Below the pieces are notes generated by a model. That model was not told where the DNA came from, made no database searches, and worked only from the letters and a program-made list of their open reading frames with translations. Below are positions 15,778 through 25,503 of a stretch of DNA of 64,000 bases, one piece after another (position 1 is the first letter of the stretch; each line of letters begins with the position of its first letter). Both the position numbers and the translations under genes were made by a program. The DNA is from JACADW01 sp963747985 (GTDB lineage Bacteria; Acidobacteriota; UBA6911): the NCBI GenBank assembly GCA_963747985.1, contig CAVVHG010000005.1, forward strand, positions 564,625 to 628,624, read 5' to 3'.

Positions 15778-17457
15778 TCAGAGCGACACAGGCGCTGTGA
15801 AATAGTCATCCAGCAGCTTTGCGGCAATGGCGCCTTCACCGGCCGCAGAGGCCACTCGCTTCACCGAGCCCAATCGCGCATCGCCGGCGGCAAAGACGCC
15901 CGGCATGCTCGTCTCCAGCCTCATCGGCGGGCGCGTAAGAGCCCTATACCTTTCAGGCGACTTGAGATCGGGGCCGGTGAGGATGAATCCTTGCTCGTCG
16001 CATTCGATCGTGCCCTTGAGCCAGTCCGTGTGGGGCTGCACGCCGATCAGGACGAAGAGCGCCGAGACGTCTATGCTGTCCACCTTGCCCGTGGCATGAT
16101 CTTTAACTGCCACCCGCTCGAGCCGGTGCTCCCCCTCGCCGTCCAAGACCTCCGTCTGAAATCGTACCTCCACGTTGGGCAGGCAGTGGATCTGTTGGAT
16201 GAGGTAGTCGGACATGCTGTCGACCAGTGACCGGCCCCGCACCACATGGATCACCCGCCGCGCGTGCTTCGCCAGATGGACCACGGCCTGCCCCGCTGAG
16301 TTGCCCCCGCCCGCCACGATCACATCCCTGCCATGCATAAAGGCCACTTCGCCTCCGGCCGCATAGAAGACGCCTGCGCCGGTGAAGCGCTCGAGCCGCG
16401 GAAGGCCGAGACGACGATAGGCTGCGCCGGTGGCAATGAGCACCGCGCGCGCCGTGATCTCCGTCCCGTCCGCCAGCGTGACGATGCGGTCGGTTCCGGC
16501 CGCCCGCAGGGCCGACACCTCGCGCGCCAACGCATATCTGGCTCCGAACAGCCACGCCTGCTGATAGGCCCGCTGCGCCAGTTCGGCCCCGCTGATGCCG
16601 CGGGGAAAGCCCAGATAGTTTCGCAGCAACGAGCTTGATCCTGCCTGCCCTCCCACCGCATCCCTTTCGATCACGAGTGTCCGCACCCCGTCCGATGCGG
16701 CATAGACCGCCGCCGCTAACCCGGTCGGGCCGGCCCCGATGATGGCCAGGTCGCAACTCCGCTCCTCGAGAGTTGAGATGCCCAGCTCGTCGACCAGCTC
16801 GGCATTGGTGGGATCGACGAGCACCCGCCCGTCGGGCATCACTACCGCCGGCAACCGGCTCCCATCCACCCCGGTCTGCATGAGGAGCCGCCGCCCCTCG
16901 GCCGTATCGGGCTGATAGACACCGTGCGGGATGCCGTGTCTCTCAAGAAACTCGCTCACCTCGTGCCCCCGGGGGGACGGATCCTCTCTGATCACCCGCA
17001 CAAGCTCCAGACGGGGGCCATGCGCCCGGGTCCAGTCGGAGAGAAACTCGCCAATGAGGGGGTAGAGGTGCACCTCGGGCGGAAAGCAGGGCTTCAAAAT
17101 GTAATTCTCGATCTGATTGAAGGCGCAGGACTGAAGAATAGTCGGCGCGGCGCTCCGGTCGCCCCAGGCGACCAGCAACGCCCGTTGCGCGGAGGGATGG
17201 ATGGCGTGCGCCTCTTGAAAAAACGCTACGCCGGTCATTTCAGCCATCCACTGGTCGGCGATCAGGAGCGCGACCCGCCCGCCGTCGGCCTTGATCCGTC
17301 TGAGCTCCTCCAGCGCGGCGCGCGGCGTCGCGTGAGAGACGACACGATAATCCCCGCCATACCGGCGGGCCAGGTCCTCGTGCATCGTCGCCAGCGGGGC
17401 CGGGTCGTCGTCCACGATCATGATGATCGGTGGTTTCAGCAGAGTCTTGTTCTCCAT
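15778..17457 (-). CDS. Response-regulator receiver fused to thioredoxin-reductase-like flavoprotein without the CxxC
   Basis: 559 residues from the ATG at 17457. Residues about 10-130 are a receiver domain: acidic triad IVDDD (16-18) and phosphoacceptor-type Asp68 in LLIADQWM, though the conserved Lys region is NYILKPC. A thioredoxin-like segment (about 150-230: RLELVRVIREDPSPRGHEVS) is followed by an FAD/NAD-binding reductase: DLAIIGAGPTGLAAAVYAAS, VGGQAGSSSLLRNYLGFP, VIVAGGGNSAGQAVVHLAKH, and the C-terminal MPGVFAAGDARLGSVKRVAS. The usual CATC active site is replaced by YAAGGEVAF, so it cannot reduce thioredoxin by the normal route. Such fusions are thought to pass electrons to other partners. 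Adjacent to a Zn-ADH on the same strand. Confidence 0.88.
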   Translation of the reverse strand: MENKTLLKPPIIMIVDDDPAPLATMHEDLARRYGGDYRVVSHATPRAALEELRRIKADGGRVALLIADQWMAEMTGVAFFQEAHAIHPSAQRALLVAWGDRSAAPTILQSCAFNQIENYILKPCFPPEVHLYPLIGEFLSDWTRAHGPRLELVRVIREDPSPRGHEVSEFLERHGIPHGVYQPDTAEGRRLLMQTGVDGSRLPAVVMPDGRVLVDPTNAELVDELGISTLEERSCDLAIIGAGPTGLAAAVYAASDGVRTLVIERDAVGGQAGSSSLLRNYLGFPRGISGAELAQRAYQQAWLFGARYALAREVSALRAAGTDRIVTLADGTEITARAVLIATGAAYRRLGLPRLERFTGAGVFYAAGGEVAFMHGRDVIVAGGGNSAGQAVVHLAKHARRVIHVVRGRSLVDSMSDYLIQQIHCLPNVEVRFQTEVLDGEGEHRLERVAVKDHATGKVDSIDVSALFVLIGVQPHTDWLKGTIECDEQGFILTGPDLKSPERYRALTRPPMRLETSMPGVFAAGDARLGSVKRVASAAGEGAIAAKLLDDYFTAPVSL

Positions 17458-17556
17458 CGAAGCGCCAGGGTCGGAAGAGGCCAGGCCCGCATGCCAGACC
17501 GAATCACCGCCCGCATTGATCTCGAAATCCCAGCGTGGCACGATGTGTCCCACGCG

Positions 17557-18600
17557 TCAGCTTTTCATCGTTGCCACATCAATCACGAATCGATAGCGCA
17601 CATCGCTCCGGCCCATTCGCTCGTAGGCCTCGTTAATCCGGCCTGCGGCAATAACCTCAACGTCGGCTGTGACGCCCTTCAGGGCACAGAAGTCGAGCAT
17701 CTCCTGGGTTTGGGCAATGCCGCCGATGAGAGAGCCCGCCAGGCTGCGACGGCCGAAAATAAGCGGAATCGAGGAAACAGGCATCGGCTGCGTCGCGATC
17801 CCAAGCAAAACCATCGTCCCGTCTACCGCCAGCAGGTTTATGTGTTCCTGCAGTTCGTGAGCGGCAGATATGGTGTTAATGATCAGGTCAAATTTTCCCG
17901 CTGCGGATGCTATCGCGTCTTTGTTCCGCGTGACGAGGAAGTGGTTCGCCCCCAGGCGTAGCGCGTCATCTCTTTTCCCCTCAGACGTGCTCAGGACGGT
18001 GACGTCAGCACCCATGGCCGATCCAAGCTTCACGGCCATATGCCCTAGCCCGCCCAGCCCAATCACTGCGAGTCTGGTTCCCGGTCCGGCGCCCCAGGTG
18101 CGGAGAGGTGAGTACGTGGTGATCCCTGCGCAAAGCAGCGGTGCGGCCCGCTCCAATGGCAGGGCATTCGGCATCCGCAATACGAAATCCTGGTCCACGG
18201 TGATTCTTGTCGAGTAACCGCCTTGAGTGATCGACCCATCCCGATCAACCGAGCTATAGGTAAAGATGGGGTTCGGGCAAAACTGCTCCTCGTCCTTCCT
18301 GCAACTCGCGCATTGTCGGCATGAGTTGACCAGGCAACCGACGCCGATATGGTCGCCGGGCCGGAACCGGGTGACCGCAGAGCCGACTCGCTCCACGATG
18401 CCCGCGATCTCGTGTCCCGGCACGAGCGGGTACTTCGTCATTCCAAGGTCATTCTTCACAAAATGGAGATCGGAGTGACAGATGCCGCAATACTTTATTT
18501 CGATAGCCACGTCTGTCGGCCCCGGATCACGCCGTTGAAGGCTGTAAGGCCGCAATGGCGATGCTGAGTCAAATGCCGCGTAACTGGGAACGGTGCCCAT
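17557..18600 (-). CDS. Zinc-dependent NAD(P)H alcohol/aldehyde dehydrogenase (YahK/CAD type)
   Basis: 347 residues, full length. Catalytic zinc site: YCGICHSDLH and GHEIAGIVERVG; structural zinc Cys cluster CLVNSCRQCASCRKDEEQFC; the nucleotide site is GLGGLGHMAVKLG. The order and the WGAGPGTRLAVIGLGGLGH block match cinnamyl-alcohol-dehydrogenase-like YahK proteins, which reduce a broad range of aldehydes with NADPH. It lies about 100 bp upstream of the receiver-reductase gene on the same strand, so the two may be cotranscribed for aldehyde or redox stress, by inference. No regulator adjoins. Confidence 0.92.
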   Translation of the reverse strand: MGTVPSYAAFDSASPLRPYSLQRRDPGPTDVAIEIKYCGICHSDLHFVKNDLGMTKYPLVPGHEIAGIVERVGSAVTRFRPGDHIGVGCLVNSCRQCASCRKDEEQFCPNPIFTYSSVDRDGSITQGGYSTRITVDQDFVLRMPNALPLERAAPLLCAGITTYSPLRTWGAGPGTRLAVIGLGGLGHMAVKLGSAMGADVTVLSTSEGKRDDALRLGANHFLVTRNKDAIASAAGKFDLIINTISAAHELQEHINLLAVDGTMVLLGIATQPMPVSSIPLIFGRRSLAGSLIGGIAQTQEMLDFCALKGVTADVEVIAAGRINEAYERMGRSDVRYRFVIDVATMKS

Positions 18601-18862
18601 ACTGATTCCTTTCCGTGCGGTAAAGAGGAAGCGTCAACCCTACTTCTACCTATTATAGTACTTGAGCGCTTCGGAAACGGCCAGAAATGGCTGGCGTGCA
18701 AAAGAGTTGTGGCCGGCATCATTCTCGTCGTCCTGTTTGTGGCAGGACTGCTGCTGATTCAGCGAGGGGACAAGCCGGCCTGCCGGCAAGTTTCTCCTTG
18801 CTTCCGTGAGAGCTTGTCCCCTATAAGTGTCCTCAGTTGTCATCCCCCTGAGGCGTGGCAAT

Positions 18863-21100
18863 ATGAGAATCTCCACCGTTTTTGTCCTGGCGGCTTTGTC
18901 CGCCCTCATCTCTTACCCTCCGACCTTCGCGGCCGAAGACGAACTGACCGGCGCGAGGGCTGCGATCTTTGCCGACAATCTCGTTCAGGGTCTGGTCGGA
19001 CTCACATTTGACCAGGATGGATACATGTATGTCGCTACCCACGGCAACGGGCCGGCGGATATAGGAAAATTTGGCATCAAAGGAATAATGCGGATCTCTC
19101 CCGACGGGACGCGATCGATCGTTGCGAATTACGAGTGTTTTGCTTTTCAGTACCTCAAGTATAGGAAGGACGGCTCCATCCTTGCTTCAGTCATACGCGA
19201 CGCGGGGAGTGCCGGAAACGGAGTCGTCAGGATAACGCAAGACGGCAGGGTGTCGACATTCGCTGACGGGTTTGTCCAGCCCGGGGGCATTACATTTGAT
19301 GCGCTCGGCAATGTCTACGTCGTGGACGCAGAGACGAACACGGTCTACAAGATTGATGCGTTCAACCGGAAATCGACCTTCATCGACATAAACGCCACTG
19401 CTCATATCACCAGCAAGATCTATTTCCACGGCCTGGAATTTGACGCTTCATCCAATAGCCTTTATCTCGTCGGCTTGTCCGCCACACAGACGAGAGGGAA
19501 GATACTGAAATATCCTGTCGGCAAAGACGGATCTCCCGGCGTCCCCGTCCTTGTTGCAGAATCCGTCACCCCCCTTCACGTAACTCTCGACGGCAAGGGC
19601 AATGCGTTCGCTACTGTCAGTAAGAACTCCATCCTGTATATCCGGGAGAACGGGACTGCGCAGGAATTTCAGTGCCAGGGACCGCTCTTCACAGGGTATA
19701 CGCTCGAGTTCGGCGGCAAAGGATTCGACGAGACCAGCCTTTACGTCAATGCCTTCGACAAGATCGTGAAAGTGGACTTTCTGAAGGCGGCAGGAGAGCT
19801 CGCCAACACGATGATTTTCCCGCGCCTGGTGCAGACTGCCAATGAATCCGTTGGCGTGGCGGTTGTCAACCACGGTCAGGAGAGCGCGCAACTGACGTTC
19901 ACCGCCTACGACAACACGGGGAATCTCGTCTCCAGCGCGCTGCCGGGCAGGAATCCCGCCATCGTGGCACTTCCTCCGGGAGAGCAGTTCGTGGCAGTCG
20001 CCCCCGAGTTCCTGGGCAACACACTGAGCACCGAGGGCGGCTGGCTGCGGATGACCAGTGATCGAAAGAATCTCGCCGGCTTCTTCCTGGCCTTCGACCC
20101 GACTCTGCTCACCATGGACGGGACCGACGTGAACGGCCGCATTTTCACCTCCCTGGTTTTCCCGGAAGTCGCCGAGGGCGAAATCTCGCTGATAAACGTA
20201 GACGAAAGCCGGCCGGCCGACGTGGCGATCCGGCTTTGCGACGACCAGGGAGTCGCGCAGGGTACTCCCATTTACCAGGCTATCGCGCCTCGGGCGCGCT
20301 TTGCCGCTTCAACGAGCCGACTGTTCCCATCCCTGGCGGCTGGGACTTCAGGGTACCTGTCTGTTACCTCCACTCCCGGACTTGCGGGAATAGTGGTTGC
20401 GACGAGGAGCGGCATGTATTCGTGGGCACTCCAGGCCGCCAACGGAAATGGAGGGGCCAGGACACTTTATTCGCCGCAGTTTGTGACCGGATTCGGGTAC
20501 CGCAGTTCCCTGATCCTGCTCAACCTGGATATCTTGCCCGCAAGCGTGACGCTCAGGTGGATCAACGATTTTGGAGATTCCGTGGGGCGGCCGGCCGCCA
20601 TTACGATCCCGGCGAAGGGCAGGAAAGTGATCTCAGATCCCGCTGTCTTCGAGGCCGGCGCCTCCAATTCCGGATACATTTCCGTCGAAAGCGACAGGCT
20701 CCTCACGGGTGCGGTGTTCTTCGGCGATGAAGCCGGCGCACGGATGCAAACCGCGCTTCCGCTGGTGACGACCGGTCATAAGGACATTATCTATTCCCAG
20801 GTGGCCCAGAACGATGTCTATTACACGGGCCTCGCCGTAATCAATCCCGGTGCTGCTGAAGCACATGTGAGCATTTCGGTCTATGACGAGCACGGTGCGG
20901 AGAAGGGATCAGGCTCTGAAACACTCGGTCCGGGATCCCGATTTTCCAAGCTCCTGACACAAATCGCCCCCACCGCTCCGTCCATGTCGAAGGGCTATTT
21001 CCGGGTCAAGTCCGATCAGCCGGTATTCAGCTTTGCGATATTCGGAACCACGACCTTTTCGGTGCTCTCCGCAATTCCCGCCCAGCCCGTCGAACCGTGA
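18863..21100 (+). CDS. Large exported protein: beta-propeller (SMP-30/NHL-like) plus repeated beta-sandwich domains
   Basis: 745 residues; the ATG at 18863 starts a signal peptide (about 1-24). The first ~300 residues are an SMP-30/NHL-like propeller with blades marked by LTFDQDGYMYVATHGNG, IMRISPDGTRSIV, GITFDALGNVYVVD and HVTLDGKGNAFATV. The rest has about four copies of a ~100-residue beta domain whose signature is GVAVVNHGQESAQLTFTAYD, ISLINVDESRPADVAIRLCD, SLILLNLDILPASVTLRWIN and LAVINPGAAEAHVSISVYDE, each followed by a PG-type turn and a Ser/Thr-rich strand. Such C-terminal modules occur in secreted Acidobacteriota proteins. No catalytic residues are visible; a cell-surface binding role is a guess. 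Confidence 0.75.
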   Translation: MRISTVFVLAALSALISYPPTFAAEDELTGARAAIFADNLVQGLVGLTFDQDGYMYVATHGNGPADIGKFGIKGIMRISPDGTRSIVANYECFAFQYLKYRKDGSILASVIRDAGSAGNGVVRITQDGRVSTFADGFVQPGGITFDALGNVYVVDAETNTVYKIDAFNRKSTFIDINATAHITSKIYFHGLEFDASSNSLYLVGLSATQTRGKILKYPVGKDGSPGVPVLVAESVTPLHVTLDGKGNAFATVSKNSILYIRENGTAQEFQCQGPLFTGYTLEFGGKGFDETSLYVNAFDKIVKVDFLKAAGELANTMIFPRLVQTANESVGVAVVNHGQESAQLTFTAYDNTGNLVSSALPGRNPAIVALPPGEQFVAVAPEFLGNTLSTEGGWLRMTSDRKNLAGFFLAFDPTLLTMDGTDVNGRIFTSLVFPEVAEGEISLINVDESRPADVAIRLCDDQGVAQGTPIYQAIAPRARFAASTSRLFPSLAAGTSGYLSVTSTPGLAGIVVATRSGMYSWALQAANGNGGARTLYSPQFVTGFGYRSSLILLNLDILPASVTLRWINDFGDSVGRPAAITIPAKGRKVISDPAVFEAGASNSGYISVESDRLLTGAVFFGDEAGARMQTALPLVTTGHKDIIYSQVAQNDVYYTGLAVINPGAAEAHVSISVYDEHGAEKGSGSETLGPGSRFSKLLTQIAPTAPSMSKGYFRVKSDQPVFSFAIFGTTTFSVLSAIPAQPVEP

Positions 21101-21527
21101 GGACGATCGACCTACCATCGTATCCCCTCCTGAAAGAAGCCCCGGCCGTCCCGCAGTGAGGCGCAGGGCGCGGCTGTCACCCGCGTCCCGGAGCAGATTG
21201 GAGAGGATCCGCACGGGCAACTTCGTCGGACCGATCTCGCGTGCCGTCCGCCTCGCCCACAGAGACGCCAGAACCGACTTGCCGCCGCGCTTCTCCGGCC
21301 TGGAGAGCCGGATTGGATCAGGACTCAAGTCAGGGCCGCTCCCTTCACGGCGAATCTACTCCGCGTGCGAGGCACCAGCAACGCCGAAGCCTGCCACCGC
21401 CATTAGCAGGCCCGGTGCTCCTCCATCCACTCCCGCCCGGCAGCGGCCAGACTGAGTGTTGCCGCAAGACCATGGATCAGGCCCGTCTTGGCCCTCTCAT
21501 CATCTTGTGACGACCGCCAATCCGGAC
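21101..21527. other. 427-bp gap without a supported gene
   Basis: Open frames here are antisense-type and high in Arg/Pro/Ser with no start signals. No tRNA, hairpin terminator or palindromic repeat of the families seen elsewhere was found. Confidence 0.4.
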
Positions 21528-21959
21528 CTATGGGCGGCAATCCAGTTTCGCGTCCATGGAGATCTCGGCGCGCAGAAGGCGCGAGATGGGGCAACCCGCT
21601 TTGGCCGCGTTGGCGATCTCCAGTGCCTTGTCTCGATCCACTCCGGAGATGGTTGCCGTCACGTCCAGGTGGGATCTCGTGACTGTCCAGCCCGCGTCGG
21701 TGTTCTCAAATGTGATCGTGGCTGTGGTCCGGATCGAATCAGGCGTCAACCCGGCCTTGCCCAACTCCGCCGAGAACGCCATCGAAAAACAGCCGGCATG
21801 AGCCGCCGCGATGAGTTCCTCCGGGTTTGTGCCTATGCCGTTTTCAAAGCGGGTTCCGAAGGAATACTGAGTCTCCTTGAGCACGCCGCTCTCGCTTGAG
21901 ATCGTGCCTTTGCCGCTCTTCAAATCGCCGTGCCACACGGCCGATGCTTTGCGTTTCAT
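21528..21959 (-). CDS. OsmC/Ohr-family peroxiredoxin
   Basis: 143 residues from the ATG at 21959 (an upstream in-frame Met at 22001 adds an atypical basic tail). Starts MKRKASAVWHGDLKSGKG as in OsmC proper. The two redox cysteines lie in AAHAGCFSMAFS and AAKAGCPISRLLRA, and the GTNPEELIAAAH helix provides the neighbouring Glu. The enzyme reduces organic hydroperoxides in the cytoplasm, using a lipoyl or thiol donor. No OhrR-type regulator is adjacent. It is transcribed divergently from dmpA with about 230 bp between, so a shared control region is possible. Confidence 0.93.
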   Translation of the reverse strand: MKRKASAVWHGDLKSGKGTISSESGVLKETQYSFGTRFENGIGTNPEELIAAAHAGCFSMAFSAELGKAGLTPDSIRTTATITFENTDAGWTVTRSHLDVTATISGVDRDKALEIANAAKAGCPISRLLRAEISMDAKLDCRP

Positions 21960-22188
21960 GGGCCCACTCCTTTTCTTCGAGCGCTGTGCTCGACTGTCCA
22001 TGAGAAGAGTTTACAGGCAATTCCTTCGACATGCTTGCCCTGTCCTTTCGTAAAGGGCAAGTGGGCTGCGTCAGGGTCCCCGGGCGCGGGTTTTGCCGGA
22101 GCACATTTCAGCAACCCTTCGCGCCGAACCTGTGCGATCCTAGCGTCGGTTCGCGGAAACGATTTCCTTTGGCTCCAGGAGGGGATGC

Positions 22189-23355
22189 ATGCACAGGAGA
22201 CATGGAGTGACAGCCATCGTCACTGCTCTCGTGATGGCTTCTTTCAGCGCCGCGGGGGCAATGCCGCCCCAGTCGAAACCGCGCGCACGCGATCTGGGCG
22301 TGCCGTTCCACGGAACGCCGGGGCCGGCGAATGCCATCACGGACGTTGCCGGCGTCGAGGTCGGGCACACGACCCTCATCTCAGGATCGGGCAAGCTCGT
22401 GGTCGGCAAAGGTCCCGTGCGGACCGGGGTGACGGCCATCCTCCCCCGAGGAAAGGACTCCACGGACCAGGTCCTTGCCGGCTGGTTCTCTCTGAATGGC
22501 AACGGAGAAATGACCGGCACGACATGGCTCGAGGAATCCGGATTCCTCGAGGGCCCGATCATGATCACCAATACTCACAGCGTGGGCGTGGTTCGCGACG
22601 CCGTGATCGCCTGGCGGGTAAAGCAGGGGCAGCCGCAGGGATCGGAATACTGGTGGTCGCTGCCGCTGGTCGCAGAGACATGGGACGGCTTCCTGAACGA
22701 CGTCAATGGCTTTCACATCAAGCCGGAGCATGTCTTTGAGGCCATCGAGGACGCGCGACCGGGACCTGTTGGCGAGGGGAACGTCGGCGGCGGGACGGGG
22801 ATGATCTGCTACGAATTCAAAGGCGGCATCGGCACGGCATCTCGAAAACTCACCGCAGGACAGAACAACTACACGGTGGGGGTTCTGGTGCAGTGCAACT
22901 GCGGCAGGCGCTCCCAGCTGCAGATCGCGGGTGTGCCCGTGGGTACTGAAATTCCGGAGCACCCCGCCTACGGGGATACGGGCTCGATCATCATTACCGT
23001 CGCCACCGACGCACCGCTCCTGCCGCACCAGTTGAAACGTATCGCGCGACGCGCCTCGCTCGGCCTGGCACGCACCGGCAGCATCTCGGGCAACGGGTCA
23101 GGGGATATCTTCGTGGCTTTCTCGACGGCAAACCCGCGCGCGGCGCTTCCTTCGGGGATTTCTCATCTGGAGATGCTGTCGAACGATGACATGAATCCGC
23201 TGTTCGAGGCTACCGTCGAGGCCACGGAAGAGGCGATCGTGAATGCGCTGGTAGCTGCGGAAACGATGACGGGGGCCGATGATCACAAGGCGATTGCCTT
23301 GCCGCACGATCGGCTGCGCAAGTTGCTCAGGAAATACAACCGCCTCACACGATAG
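22189..23355 (+). CDS. dmpA: Secreted P1/S58 peptidase, DmpA/BapA-type (beta-)aminopeptidase
   Basis: 388 residues with AGGAGGGG at 22178-22185 and a signal peptide (about 1-24). S58 enzymes are N-terminal-nucleophile hydrolases that cut themselves at a Gly-Ser bond and remove N-terminal residues, including D-amino acids and beta-amino acids. The motif HPAYGDTGSIIITVATDAPL sets the predicted cleavage between Gly265 and Ser266. Other landmarks are AITDVAGVEVGHTTL, TGVTAILPRG, ITNTHSVGVVRDAV, and GGGTGMICYEFKGGIGTASR. Although a 620-bp repeat block follows, the next three genes on the strand degrade beta-amino acids, which suggests a substrate such as beta-alanyl dipeptides. Confidence 0.93.
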   Translation: MHRRHGVTAIVTALVMASFSAAGAMPPQSKPRARDLGVPFHGTPGPANAITDVAGVEVGHTTLISGSGKLVVGKGPVRTGVTAILPRGKDSTDQVLAGWFSLNGNGEMTGTTWLEESGFLEGPIMITNTHSVGVVRDAVIAWRVKQGQPQGSEYWWSLPLVAETWDGFLNDVNGFHIKPEHVFEAIEDARPGPVGEGNVGGGTGMICYEFKGGIGTASRKLTAGQNNYTVGVLVQCNCGRRSQLQIAGVPVGTEIPEHPAYGDTGSIIITVATDAPLLPHQLKRIARRASLGLARTGSISGNGSGDIFVAFSTANPRAALPSGISHLEMLSNDDMNPLFEATVEATEEAIVNALVAAETMTGADDHKAIALPHDRLRKLLRKYNRLTR

Positions 23356-23419
23356 GTCGCACGGTGATGTGACCGCGGCATCCGGGTTTTCCAGAGCCGC
23401 CAACCATTGCCAGACTTGC

Positions 23420-23890
23420 CTCCGAGAGGTGAAATGTAGGTCCGGTCTGTTAGACCCGACCCTGCCGCCACCTCAGATGTCTCTGAGGCGCCGCGGCGGG
23501 TCAGAGAAGCTGTGAAAAAATCATGGCAGGCATGATTTCTGTGCCGCACCTTCGGCGCTCGAAGGGTTTGGCCGTTCTTCATCCCGGCCTCACGGCCGGG
23601 CCTACTCACTGCCGCCTCTTCGAGGCTGGTCTCGAAATGATTGGGTACCTTGTGCTTCGATCGGTTGGGCAGGCAAACCAGGCGCGAAGCGCCGGAAGTT
23701 AGTAGACACGTGCGTGAGCGCGTCGTTACAGATTCCAAAAATAACCAAGGCCCGAAGGGCCGGTACACCGGAATCGAATGATTCATTCACACGTCCAGAG
23801 ACCCGCCGCACGGCGTCTTAGCGTCAAGGTCAGGTCTGTCAGACCTGACCTACTTGGACCGGGATCAAGCCGAAGGTGCGGCACAGGGGT
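23420..23890. repeat. Composite palindromic intergenic repeat block (copy 2, opposite orientation)
   Basis: This fills most of the 623-bp gap before mmsA. Modules: GGTCTGTTAGACC-type near 23433, GGCCTCACGGCC near 23587, GGCGCGAAGCGCCGG near 23679-23693, ACGTGCGTGAGCGCGT near 23707-23722, GGCCCGAAGGGCCGG near 23750-23764, AATGATTCATTCACACG near 23778-23794, and AGGTCAGGTCTGTCAGACCT at about 23828-23847. The order mirrors the block at 592-1020 read on the other strand. No gene is seen. Confidence 0.7.
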
Positions 23891-23978
23891 TTATACTGAG
23901 ACCTTGCGCGTCGTCCCTGTAGTGCAATAGAACATTGTCCGCATGCATTGAGAATCGAACAGGCAGGGAGGAGCGCCC

Positions 23979-25441
23979 ATGACAGCAGAAATCATCACGG
24001 TGACGAACTACCTGAACGGCCGCTTTGTCTCCCCCGGGAATGCGGACTATCTTCCGGTCATGAACCCGGGGCTGGGCACGCAGATCGCCCGCGTACCTTT
24101 GAGCGCGCCGAGCATATCGATGCAGCGGTCGCATCTGCCCGGGCCGCGCTGCCGGAATGGTCAGGCATGCCGATCAAGGAGCGCGCTCAGGTTCTGTACC
24201 GGTACAGGGACCTGCTGAGCAAAAACGCCCGGGAACTGGCAGACCTGGTGCACGAAGAGAACGGCAAGACTCACGGCGAAGCCCTGGCGGAAGTCGAGAA
24301 ATCGATCGAAGTGACCGAATTTGCCTGTTCGATGCCACAGCTCGCGGTCGGTGAAATCCTCGAAGTCAGCCGTGGCGTGGAGTGCCGTGTCGAGCGGTAT
24401 CCCGTCGGGGTCGTGGCATCCATCACTCCCTTCAATTTTCCCAGCATGGTTCCGAACTGGACCATCCCTAACGCGCTCGTCCTGGGCAACACCTTCATCC
24501 TCAAACCGTCCGAGCAGGTACCGTTGAGTTCGCTGAGAATAGCCGATCTCCTGAAGCAGGCGGGCCTCCCCGACGGAGCGTTCAACGTCGTTCACGGTGC
24601 AAAAGCTGTGGTGGAATCCCTGTGCGACCATCCGGGCATCGACGCGCTTACATTTGTGGGATCGACCCCCACCGCCAGAATCGTTTACGCGCGCGCGGCA
24701 TCGAATCTCAAACGTGTCCTCTGTCTGGGAGGAGCAAAGAACCACCTGATCGTACTGCCTGACGCGAATGAGGAAATGACTGCATCCAACGTGGCCGCGT
24801 CCATGACGGGCTGCGCCGGCCAGCGCTGCATGGCGGCTTCGGCGATGGTGGCCGTCGGAGCCGTGGATTCCATCATCCAAAGGCTGTGCGAGGAAGCCAG
24901 GAAGATCATCCCCGGCAAGAACCTGGGAGCGGTGATTTCGCGCAAGGCGAAAGAAAGGATCGAAGGGTACATCACCGAGGCCGGGCAGCAGGGCGCCAGG
25001 ATCCTGGTCGACGGCCGGAATTGCGTCGTTGAGGGCAAGGAGCAGGGATTTTATGTCGGCCCGACGGTGATCGATTTCGTCAGGCCTGACATGCGAATCG
25101 CGCAGGAAGAGGTCTTCGGACCGGTTCTGGCCATCCTGCGTGCGAAGACCGTCGCGGAAGCCCTCGAAATCGAGAACAGGTCCCCGTACGGCAATGCGGC
25201 GTCCGTCTTCACCCGGAGCGGGAGTATGGCGCGGTACGTGGCTGAACGTGTCAGCGCAGGTATGGTCGGCGTCAACATCGGAGTCCCTGTGCCGCGAGAG
25301 CCGTTTTCTTTCGGAGGATGGAACGACTCCAGGTTCGGGTCCGGGGACATCACCGGCAAGAGCTCGATCGAATTCTTCACACGCCTCAAGAAGACAACGG
25401 TCAAATGGAACCCCGAATCGCGAGTGAACTGGATGAGCTGA
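23979..25441 (+). CDS. mmsA: CoA-acylating (methyl)malonate-semialdehyde dehydrogenase, with one frameshift
   Basis: The true start is the ATG at 23979 behind GGGAGGAG; it gives ITVTNYLNGRFVSPGNADYL and IARVPLS, then runs off frame. A second frame resumes with AEHIDAAVASARAALPEW and continues through VASITPFNFPSMVPNW, FVGSTPTARIVY, the catalytic MTGCAGQRCMA Cys, and the C-terminal FSFGGWNDSRFGSGDITGKS. One missing base in the GCGCGCC run near 24104 would restore LSGAEHID. With this correction the protein is about 488 residues, the normal length. MmsA converts malonate semialdehyde or methylmalonate semialdehyde to acetyl- or propionyl-CoA. It heads an apparent operon with a permease and aminotransferase. 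Confidence 0.9.
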
Positions 25442-25503
25442 AGCCGGTGTTCGGGCACTCGTAGCGCTTCGCACCGTTCGCAGGGGAAGGACGCGGAATC
25501 GAG

